A stretch of 17,451 bases of DNA from Candidatus Nitrosomarinus sp. (GTDB lineage: Archaea; Thermoproteota; Nitrososphaeria; Nitrososphaerales; Nitrosopumilaceae), in NCBI GenBank assembly GCA_003702465.1, contig REGF01000017.1:1-17451 (forward strand), in the 5' to 3' direction. Position numbers and translations under genes: made by a program. The notes under the pieces are model-generated. The model ran no database searches. It was not told the origin of the DNA and saw only the letters and a list, made by a program, of their open reading frames with translations. The stretch's first letter is position 1; every line of letters begins with the position of its first letter. Below are positions 6,804-13,039 of the stretch, one piece after another.

Positions 6804-7541
6804 TTAATTTTTTCCGTGTGGATATTTTTCTTTAGCATTATTTGCATAGCTTACAACTTGTTCATCAGAAACTAGTTCATACAAACCTGTTTCTGTTTTA
6901 ACGTGAGCCATTCTGATATGACTAGTTCCTTCTTTATCTTCACTTGAAAGATAAATTCCTGCAGCAGCTAATGTTGATGCTTCATCTAATGTTAATTCTT
7001 CTTTGTATGTTTTTTCTAAAAAGTCTGTAACGCTATCAGAACCTGAACCAATTGAAATTGCATCATATGAAATGTAAGTTCCACTTGGATCTGTAAGATA
7101 TAGTTGAGGTGTATTGTTAACAACTCCTCCTAAAATTAAAGCAACACCATATGGTCTTACTCCTGCATATTGTGTATATTGTTGACATTGATCAGCTAAA
7201 TGTTTTGCAATTGTTTCAACTTCCACCTCTTCATCATAAATCATTTTGTTACTTTGAGAAAAGAATCTTGCATTATCGACTTGACTTCTTGCATCTGGAA
7301 TATATCCTGCTGCAGCAACACCTACATGATCATCGATTTGAAAAATCTTTTGAGCATTTTCTGAAATTTGTAATTTTCTTGGTTTCTCTTCTACTGCAAA
7401 AACAATTCCGTCTTTACATTTGACTCCCACTGCAACAGTTCCTCTTCTTACAGTTTCAATTGCATATTCTACTTGATATAATCTGCCATCTGGTGAAAAT
7501 ACAGTAATTGCTCGATCATAACCTTGTTGTGCAGGAAGCAT
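6804..7541 (-). CDS. psmA: 20S proteasome alpha subunit
   Basis: This 245-residue archaeal alpha subunit forms the outer rings that gate the proteolytic chamber. The N-terminal gate region reads MLPAQQGYDRAITVFSPDGR. Tyr8, Asp9, Pro17 and Tyr26, the residues known to hold the open gate in Thermoplasma, are at the same numbers. The alpha signature PDGRLYQVEYAIETVRRGT follows. Lys65 in ENAQKIFQID is at the HbYX-pocket lysine used by ATPase tails. The C-terminus ends KYPHGKN. The gene is divergent from DUF371, with a shared AT palindrome 27 bases upstream of its ATG. The SPOUT gene follows in the same direction after 32 bases. Confidence 0.97.
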   Translation of the reverse strand: MLPAQQGYDRAITVFSPDGRLYQVEYAIETVRRGTVAVGVKCKDGIVFAVEEKPRKLQISENAQKIFQIDDHVGVAAAGYIPDARSQVDNARFFSQSNKMIYDEEVEVETIAKHLADQCQQYTQYAGVRPYGVALILGGVVNNTPQLYLTDPSGTYISYDAISIGSGSDSVTDFLEKTYKEELTLDEASTLAAAGIYLSSEDKEGTSHIRMAHVKTETGLYELVSDEQVVSYANNAKEKYPHGKN

Positions 7542-7562
7542 TTGATCAAAATGCCGTGAAGG

Positions 7563-7573
7563 ATTAATTTAAG
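7563..7573. promoter_or_regulatory. Bidirectional TATA element for psmA and the DUF371 gene
   Basis: The 52 bases between the two divergent start codons contain one clear AT box, ATTAATTTAAG, centred at 7568. The centre is 27 bases from the psmA ATG and 26 bases from the DUF371 GTG. Both distances fit archaeal TATA-to-start spacing for leaderless mRNAs. I see no second TATA-like box in the gap, so one near-palindromic box may serve both directions. Confidence 0.55.
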
Positions 7574-7593
7574 TCTAGCCTATTTGATTTAGC

Positions 7594-8010
7594 GTGAAAT
7601 ACGAAATCGAATTTTTTGGCCATGAAAATATTAGATCAAATCATAAAAATACTATCGAGATTACAAAAGAATCTCATTTGACTCCAAGGGGTGATTGTAT
7701 TGTAGGAGTTAGTGCTAACTCTTCATGTAATGATTTACCTGAAGAATTAAAAAATAAATTAAAAAATCCTGATAATACAATTGAATTTTTATTTAAAGTT
7801 GAAGATATTGAATTTTCACTTAAAGGTAAAGGACATCCAAATTTAACATTGACTCATCAAGAAGATATTGTTTTACGAAAAAGTGATTTTACTTGTCCTC
7901 GAACTCTGTCTGTCAAATGTGATAAGGCTTCTGATTTAGTGCCTAGAGAAATGGTGACTAAATTGCAAAATCCAAAAACCAAAGGGCTTCTTATTATTAC
8001 AATTAGTTGA
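7594..8010 (+). CDS. DUF371 family protein
   Basis: This 138-residue archaeal protein of unknown function (DUF371/COG2090) uses a GTG start placed 26 bases after the shared TATA box. The family signature is clear: FFGHENIRSNHKNTIEITK then HLTPRGDCIVGVSA (residues 29-42). The second half repeats the same layout: GKGHPNLTLTHQEDIVLRK then CPRTLSVKCDKASDLVP. Aligning Gly9-His10 with Gly80-His81 gives an offset of 71 that also matches His17/His88 and Pro31-Arg32/Pro102-Arg103. The protein therefore looks like two diverged copies of one unit. No membrane segment is seen. The biochemical role is not known. Confidence 0.85.
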   Translation: MKYEIEFFGHENIRSNHKNTIEITKESHLTPRGDCIVGVSANSSCNDLPEELKNKLKNPDNTIEFLFKVEDIEFSLKGKGHPNLTLTHQEDIVLRKSDFTCPRTLSVKCDKASDLVPREMVTKLQNPKTKGLLIITIS

Positions 8011-8021
8011 AAATGTCACAA

Positions 8022-8029
8022 CTTTATAG
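8022..8029 (+). promoter_or_regulatory. TATA box for the 39-residue ORF
   Basis: CTTTATAG is centred about 25 bases before the ATG at 8051, the spacing typical of leaderless archaeal transcripts. It lies just after the DUF371 stop codon. Confidence 0.4.
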
Positions 8030-8050
8030 TCGTGTTTCTATTCATTTTTC

Positions 8051-8170
8051 ATGGGACGTAAAACTAATTTCTTCCTTTTAGTTCCGTTGGCAACTTTTGC
8101 ATCTATAATTTTTGGTTTTGCTATATACAATACCATGTGTAAAAATGCAAATATTCCATTAGGATGTTAA
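8051..8170 (+). CDS. Small single-span membrane protein, 39 residues
   Basis: ATG at 8051 opens a 39-codon frame ending in TAA at 8168. The peptide begins MGRKTNFFLLVPLATFASII and ends YNTMCKNANIPLGC. It has a basic N-terminus (Arg3, Lys4), about 18 hydrophobic residues (Phe7 to Ile25), and a short polar tail with two cysteines (Cys30, Cys39). This fits one transmembrane helix with the tail probably outside. It has its own TATA box. No family is recognised, and codon usage looks like that of the neighbours. Confidence 0.5.
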   Translation: MGRKTNFFLLVPLATFASIIFGFAIYNTMCKNANIPLGC

Positions 8171-8185
8171 AAATTTAAGAATTCT

Positions 8186-8266
8186 TTAATCGTCATCAGT
8201 TTCGTTTGCTTTGTCACGAACTTTTTTCATTATGCAAAACTTTGCAAGACTTTTCTTTAAATTCAT
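8186..8266 (-). CDS. Possible 26-residue ORF or small RNA
   Basis: The 157 bases between the 39-residue ORF and the HD-domain gene hold a minus-strand frame, ATG at 8266, reading MNLKKSLAKFCIMKKVRDKA and ending in NETDDD. A good TATA-like TATAAAAAT (8278-8286) lies upstream but only about 16 bases from this ATG, which would put the transcript start inside the frame. Either a shorter product from ATG at 8230 or a non-coding RNA is made, or the ORF is fortuitous. It lies downstream of the helicase/HD pair in the same direction. Confidence 0.25.
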   Translation of the reverse strand: MNLKKSLAKFCIMKKVRDKANETDDD

Positions 8267-8327
8267 AATTATTTGAGATTTTTATACTATTTAATTCTAA
8301 TTTATTTTGATCTCAGATTTATCATTT

Positions 8328-8957
8328 TTAGATTTTTTTTGTGCCTACCTTAGATTTGTTATTTGATTTCAGCATTGTTTGATTTTGAATTTTTAAATTT
8401 TGATTGATTGTTTCTAGTAACGTAATTGTTTGTGGGTATTTTGGATAATCTGTAAGATCTTTTTCAATTATTGAAAGGTAATATCTTAATTCTCTTAGTA
8501 TTCGTCTTTTCTTTGTTTTTGAAATTACTATATTTTTTAAATTTCCTAAGTTTGCAGATATGTCACATAATTTAATTAATTTTGCATCTATTTCTGATTC
8601 TTTAATCTTGATTCCATATTCTTTCTGTCTTTGTTTGTTTGAAACTATTCTTTTTTTTGTTAATGATAATGTAGAATTATCACTTGTATCTATTACTAAT
8701 TTAGTTTTTGTTAATGATAAAATTAATGTTGAAACTCTCCTGCCAAATTTTTCAAACAATTCATCAAAACCAGTGTCTGTATTTTCTAAAATATCTTGTA
8801 ACCATCCTGCACAAAGTACTTCTTCATCAATTACCCCTAAACTTTTGAGCCTACTTACAACATTTTCTAAGTGATTTGAGTGTGGTACTCCTATTTCATT
8901 TAACTCTCCTCCGTGCTTTGTTTTTGCAAATAATTCTGCTTTTTTTAATGGTGTCAT
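8328..8957 (-). CDS. RelA/SpoT-type HD-domain protein (MESH1-like), catalytic residues altered
   Basis: Residues 4-142 follow the MESH1/SpoT hydrolase domain. FAKTKHGGELNEIGVPHSNH matches the KHxxQRR...PYINHP region, WLQDILENTDTGFDELFEKF the LLHDTVEDTDTTLDE region, and AKLIKLCDISANLGNL the KLADKLYNL helix. Metal ligands His29, Asp55 and Asp132 are present. The His of the HD dyad is Gln54 (codon CAA), and the catalytic Asp of ED is Asn59 (codon AAT). Enzymes of this family hydrolyse (p)ppGpp or related substrates with Mn2+; with these changes activity is doubtful and ligand sensing is possible. The tail from about residue 143 is basic. It overlaps the helicase stop by 4 bases, so the two are co-translated. 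Confidence 0.75.
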   Translation of the reverse strand: MTPLKKAELFAKTKHGGELNEIGVPHSNHLENVVSRLKSLGVIDEEVLCAGWLQDILENTDTGFDELFEKFGRRVSTLILSLTKTKLVIDTSDNSTLSLTKKRIVSNKQRQKEYGIKIKESEIDAKLIKLCDISANLGNLKNIVISKTKKRRILRELRYYLSIIEKDLTDYPKYPQTITLLETINQNLKIQNQTMLKSNNKSKVGTKKI

Positions 8958-11611
8958 TGACTTGCACTACACATTATGGAAAAAAAATCTAAAGCCGATT
9001 TTTTGGACAATTTTTTATTTTTTGTTTGACAATAATTTGTTGTAAAGGTACATTTTGGACATCCTCCCCATTCTTCTGAATCTGTATCTTGTTTTGACTC
9101 TGATTTACAATCACATTCAGCAACTAGGTCTAGACATGTTTTCATAATTTTTTCAAAATTATCATAAATCATTTTACTACAACCGTTATACCCATCAGAT
9201 GTATTATCAAACAAATGAATTATTCCATTTTCATAATATGCATCAATGTCATTTGATTCAGATTTTGTTAAAATTTTACTTGCATTAACTAAAACATGAG
9301 TAATTGTATGAATTTTTGAATCTGTTGTAAGTGAATTTTTTGAATCTGAATTTATTTTAGATGTAAATTCCGATGGTATGGAAATACTAGTGCAATAATG
9401 CTTTGAACTCCAACTAAAATTTGTCCAATTTGCTATTGATTTACCATCAAATGTTTCAAATTTATCTGCTGTATCATTATAATTTCCTTTTAGATAACCT
9501 GTGATTGTTCTATCCATGTTTATCAATCCATAACTTAATGATATTTTTTTAGAATGAGAATTGATCTCTTTTTTAATTGAATCTTTTTTAGACATTTGAA
9601 TTAATGATGTTTTTACAATTGGGATTGTTCTTTTGTGTACTTCATTAGATTTTTCTAAAAATGCATTTGCACCATTTTGTGTTTTAACTATTGACTTAAC
9701 TTGATAATTTCCTTTATTGAAATGATATATTCCATTTTGATGAAGTTGATAATATCCAGTAGGTATGTCTCTTGTTCCAATTTTTTTTGAATTATAAAAA
9801 ATTGTAATTTCTCCAGATGCCCCTCTTAGATTAATGCTATTTGCAAAATCAAAAAATTTAGATTTGTTTGACTCTAATGCTGCATGTTTTTCCATTCCGA
9901 TTGAGGCTTGATGTTTTTCTGAAATTATAGAATTTTCTTTGTTAATCTCAACATAATGATTCTGATTTAGATAATCTGGAATGTTTCGTGCAAAATAATG
10001 ACAGGCTGCATCCTCAGGATCAAAAACACATATCGCGTATGATTTTTGTCCTTTTCTTCCCGCTCTGCCTATTCTTTGAATAAATGAATCATATTCATTC
10101 TTGAATGCAGAAATAACTACATCTACATTTCCAATATCTATTCCCAACTCTAATGTGGGTGTGCATGATAAAACATCTAATTCCCCTTCCTTCATCTGTG
10201 ATTCATACAATTTTCTATCTTTTTGTTCTAATCCTCCCCGATGAATTTGTATTCTGATTTTTTCATTTATGGATTCTACATTTGATGCTAAAAATTCTGC
10301 ATCATTGTGACTATTGCTAAAAACTAATTGTTTTGAATTTTTTTTATTACATGTTGCTGTAATCATTTCCATTGTAGTTCTTTGACCAAACTTTCTTGGC
10401 ATGATAAAAAATTGATGCATGTTTTGTTTTCGTTTTGAATTACTTTTGATATATGTAAAAGATTTTTCAGGTAAATCATACATGTTTGAAAAAAATTCTT
10501 TTGAATTATCCAATGTTGCAGATGAACCTATTATTTGAAAATTTTTCATGTAATTTTTCATTCTTTTAAGTACGTGGTAAACATTAGAACCGTGAAAACT
10601 AGTGTATGAATGTGCTTCATCCATAACGATAATTTTTGCATTTTTAAATAATTGATTCCATTTTTTGTCTTGTAAGATTAAATGATAATTGATAAAATCA
10701 AAGTTTGTTGCTAAAATTATTGATTTTTCATATGATTCTGAAATAATTTTCTCTTTGTATTCTGAACTCTGTCCACCGTGAATTGAATATGTGGAAATTG
10801 TTTTGTTTAACTCACATTTTTCAATTAAATCTGAAATTTTTGAAACTTGATCATCAATTAATGCATTTAATGGATATACTAGAAGAACAAATACTCCTTT
10901 AATTGGATTTTCTAGTATTTTTTGTAAAATTGGTATGATGAATGCCTCTGTCTTTCCAGAACCTGTTGGAGCTGAAATAATGGAGTTATTTCCTTTTAAA
11001 ATTGAGCGTATAGACTCACTTTGAAATGGTAGAATTCCTGAAAATCCATACTTCTTTAACCCATCAATAATCTTTGTTGACAAAATATCTTTTAGATTTT
11101 CAATTGGTATTTTTTCTGGCTCCAATGAAACTAATTTTTCATAATGAATGATTGCAAATGTCTGATTTCTATGTCCTTCAACTAAATCATGAATTATCAC
11201 ATCATTGTCAATTTCTAATTTTGGGATTTTATTTACATCAAATAAAATACTTTCAGGTATTGTAATTTTTAATTCAGTTGCAATTTTTTTAGGTGTTATT
11301 TTATTTCCAATGTTTTTTATTTCATCTGGAAAGTATCCTGCTGAACTTTCTGGACCGTTACAACTATGTGGTTCATCTGTTCTTGCATCTATTGGAATGA
11401 ATTTTCCACTATCTGATTTGAATTCTTCGTCCCAATAAATTTCTGCACCACAACCCTTTGAACATTGTTTTGTTCTTCCTGAATAATTTACTCCGTATGT
11501 TGGTTTTCTTGGAACTATTTTTTCTGGATTACATTTTGGACATATTCCTGGTGCTGCAACATCTTTCAAATTTTTTGAAAGCTTTGTATCACATATAGGA
11601 CAAAACTTCAT
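8954..11611 (-). CDS. DEAD/DEAH-box helicase of the MrfA/Hrq1 type with zinc-binding ends
   Basis: This 885-residue SF2 helicase has the Walker A APTGSGKT (214-221), motif II DEAH (331-334), motif III SAT (364-366), and motif VI QRIGRAGR (512-519). Two zinc-like clusters precede the core: Cys4/Cys7/Cys24/Cys27 (CPIC...CPKC) and Cys50/Cys54/His82/Cys84. The C-terminus has a long middle region, then a stretch like the MrfA/Hrq1 MZB zinc domain: SDGYNGCSKMIYDNFEKIM (805-823), Cys833, Cys835, GGCPKC (849-854), Cys861, and KLSKKSALDFF. Relatives are 3'-5' helicases for repair of DNA crosslinks or adducts; the exact role here is inference. The downstream HD gene overlaps its stop. It has no nuclease domain. 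Confidence 0.82.
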   Translation of the reverse strand: MKFCPICDTKLSKNLKDVAAPGICPKCNPEKIVPRKPTYGVNYSGRTKQCSKGCGAEIYWDEEFKSDSGKFIPIDARTDEPHSCNGPESSAGYFPDEIKNIGNKITPKKIATELKITIPESILFDVNKIPKLEIDNDVIIHDLVEGHRNQTFAIIHYEKLVSLEPEKIPIENLKDILSTKIIDGLKKYGFSGILPFQSESIRSILKGNNSIISAPTGSGKTEAFIIPILQKILENPIKGVFVLLVYPLNALIDDQVSKISDLIEKCELNKTISTYSIHGGQSSEYKEKIISESYEKSIILATNFDFINYHLILQDKKWNQLFKNAKIIVMDEAHSYTSFHGSNVYHVLKRMKNYMKNFQIIGSSATLDNSKEFFSNMYDLPEKSFTYIKSNSKRKQNMHQFFIMPRKFGQRTTMEMITATCNKKNSKQLVFSNSHNDAEFLASNVESINEKIRIQIHRGGLEQKDRKLYESQMKEGELDVLSCTPTLELGIDIGNVDVVISAFKNEYDSFIQRIGRAGRKGQKSYAICVFDPEDAACHYFARNIPDYLNQNHYVEINKENSIISEKHQASIGMEKHAALESNKSKFFDFANSINLRGASGEITIFYNSKKIGTRDIPTGYYQLHQNGIYHFNKGNYQVKSIVKTQNGANAFLEKSNEVHKRTIPIVKTSLIQMSKKDSIKKEINSHSKKISLSYGLINMDRTITGYLKGNYNDTADKFETFDGKSIANWTNFSWSSKHYCTSISIPSEFTSKINSDSKNSLTTDSKIHTITHVLVNASKILTKSESNDIDAYYENGIIHLFDNTSDGYNGCSKMIYDNFEKIMKTCLDLVAECDCKSESKQDTDSEEWGGCPKCTFTTNYCQTKNKKLSKKSALDFFSIMCSASQ

Positions 11612-11744
11612 CTCTCTTGCTTTACTTTATTTTTGTCATAAAAGGATTTTTTAATAATTTTATTACATTATTGATTGACTACGAGCTATTAGTTTACTTG
11701 AATTAAATGGACAATATTATTTTCATTATCATTATATCTCAAAT

Positions 11745-11858
11745 ATGAAAAATCAGAAGGAAATGAGATCATTAAAAATTGAATTAATGAAATCTCTTAC
11801 TGGATCAAATAGTGGATATTTTGGACTATCTTTAGAAACTCTGGTAGATAATAGATGA
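11745..11858 (+). CDS. Possible 37-residue ORF
   Basis: The 317-base gap between the divergent helicase and the basic protein contains one short plus-strand frame, MKNQKEMRSLKIELMKSLTG continuing to ETLVDNR and TGA at 11856-11858. It is hydrophilic, probably helical in its first half, and has no recognised motif. An AT-rich ACAATATTATT about 29 bases upstream could be a TATA box. It could be a small protein, a remnant of a longer gene, or chance. I see no repeats or RNA structure in the rest of the gap. Confidence 0.3.
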   Translation: MKNQKEMRSLKIELMKSLTGSNSGYFGLSLETLVDNR

Positions 11859-11928
11859 TTTAATGACTGGTTTTGGTCAATAATTTCATTTTTTCAAAAT
11901 TCTTAAGTTATGATGTTTTAGCATTTTT

Positions 11929-12270
11929 ATGACTAAATTTAGTGTAGAGCTTCCAATTTCAAAAAAACCTACCGATCTTGAATTAAAAAAACTAAAAGAA
12001 TATTTCAAAGAAATGCCTGTTAGTGAAATAATTACTGGCCTAAAATTTGCTAAAAGTCGATGGCATGCAAAAGATACAGGAACCCTAAAAGTTGGAAGAA
12101 AAAGTATTGTTCAAAAAGAAGTGCATTCTGTAACTACTGAACAAGCTCAGTGGAGATTGAAAAATTGGAAAATGATGATTTCAAATTACCGTCGCAGAGG
12201 ATATAGTTATCCAACTATCTCTAGAATTAAAAAAATTCTTATTCAAAAAAGTAAAAAAAAATCCAAGTAA
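11929..12270 (+). CDS. Hypothetical basic protein, 113 residues
   Basis: I do not recognise this family. The protein is rich in lysine and arginine with an alternating helical pattern: KKLKEYFKEMPVSEIITGLK, then SRWHAKDTGTLKVGRKS, then AQWRLKNWKMMISNYRRRGY, ending in a Lys/Ser tail. The aromatic and basic character (three Trp, RRR at 90-92) suggests nucleic-acid binding, but no HTH or zinc motif is evident. No membrane segment is present. An AT box (CTTAAGTT at 11902-11909) sits about 24 bases before the ATG, fitting a leaderless transcript. It converges on the cdvB-like gene with a 26-base gap. Confidence 0.75.
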   Translation: MTKFSVELPISKKPTDLELKKLKEYFKEMPVSEIITGLKFAKSRWHAKDTGTLKVGRKSIVQKEVHSVTTEQAQWRLKNWKMMISNYRRRGYSYPTISRIKKILIQKSKKKSK

Positions 12271-12296
12271 TCTATTCAATCACAGTTCTAAAATTT

Positions 12297-12947
12297 TTAA
12301 ATGAAAATATCTGTTTTTCTCTGTGTAACTTGTTCTCTTAATTCTGTTGGAACTTCTGGAATTGATGATTTTGTTTGTCCTGCAATTACATTGTGTGCTT
12401 CTTCTAAAATTGCAACTGCATCTGGACTTGCTTCAGTTTGTGTGGTAAAGTTATCTTCCATTCCTACAGATGATCCAGACATTACATCACCTAATATTTG
12501 TGATAAGTCTTGCATTGAAGCATTTGCTTCTGGCATAATTCCACTTAATGATGGACTTAGACCTTTGATTATTGACATACATGGACTCAATGTAACTACA
12601 ACATCACCTAATTCTGAAACTGTATCTAGTCTAAGTTTTACTTGTTCCATAGATAATTTTGCACCACTTACCATGTTTTTCATTTTTCTAACTTGTGCTA
12701 ATTCTCCTGCATATGCTTGTGCATAAACTGGTTTGTTATTTCGTTGTGCATTAACACATTTTTCAAAAATTTTGTCGTGTTTTGCTTGTAATTTTTCATT
12801 AATTGATGATAATTTTGTAATTTGTACCTGTAATTTTTTCTGTGCAAAATCAATTCTGTTCTTTAATGGTGCATCTGGCTTTACTTTGCCCATTACCTTT
12901 TGAGATATTGATTCTCCTTCTGTTTTATTCCATGAATTACTTAACAT
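12297..12947 (-). CDS. cdvB: CdvB-family ESCRT-III protein
   Basis: This 216-residue protein has the ESCRT-III/Snf7 helical layout. A long basic helix pair occupies about residues 25-90 (LKNRIDFAQKKLQVQITKL, then AQAYAGELAQVRKMKNMVSG). Helices with acidic character follow to about residue 155. The C-terminal motif SSIPEVPTEL (194-203) resembles MIM2, which binds the MIT domain of CdvC/Vps4. No C-terminal winged-helix region like the CdvA-binding part of Sulfolobus CdvB follows it. It may therefore be a paralogue that depends on another CdvB for recruitment. The family polymerises on membranes at the division site. The symbol is given at family level. A TTTAAAAG box lies about 35 bases upstream. 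Confidence 0.82.
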   Translation of the reverse strand: MLSNSWNKTEGESISQKVMGKVKPDAPLKNRIDFAQKKLQVQITKLSSINEKLQAKHDKIFEKCVNAQRNNKPVYAQAYAGELAQVRKMKNMVSGAKLSMEQVKLRLDTVSELGDVVVTLSPCMSIIKGLSPSLSGIMPEANASMQDLSQILGDVMSGSSVGMEDNFTTQTEASPDAVAILEEAHNVIAGQTKSSIPEVPTELREQVTQRKTDIFI

Positions 12948-13039
12948 GCTTATTTCGTAATTTTTCTTAATTTTTTTCTTTTAAACAGATTTGTCACTCT
13001 AGTTAGTGTACCTTCAGTTACACTACCTTTGGTTACATT

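Noticed and set aside
8328..11611. Cas3-like HD nuclease plus helicase
   Set aside because: The HD domain is of the RelA/SpoT type, there are no cas genes or CRISPR repeats nearby, and the helicase C-terminus matches MrfA/Hrq1.
12301..12726. 141-codon plus-strand ORF opposite the cdvB-like gene
   Set aside because: The minus-strand frame encodes a clear ESCRT-III protein; the plus-strand translation is a composition shadow without domain features.
13004..13025. Hairpin TAGTGTA-8-TACACTA between the TlpA-like gene and the cdvB promoter, possible terminator
   Set aside because: The stem is only 7 base pairs and AT-rich, no T-run follows it on the minus strand, and archaeal termination relies mainly on T-rich tracts, so it is not supported as a terminator.
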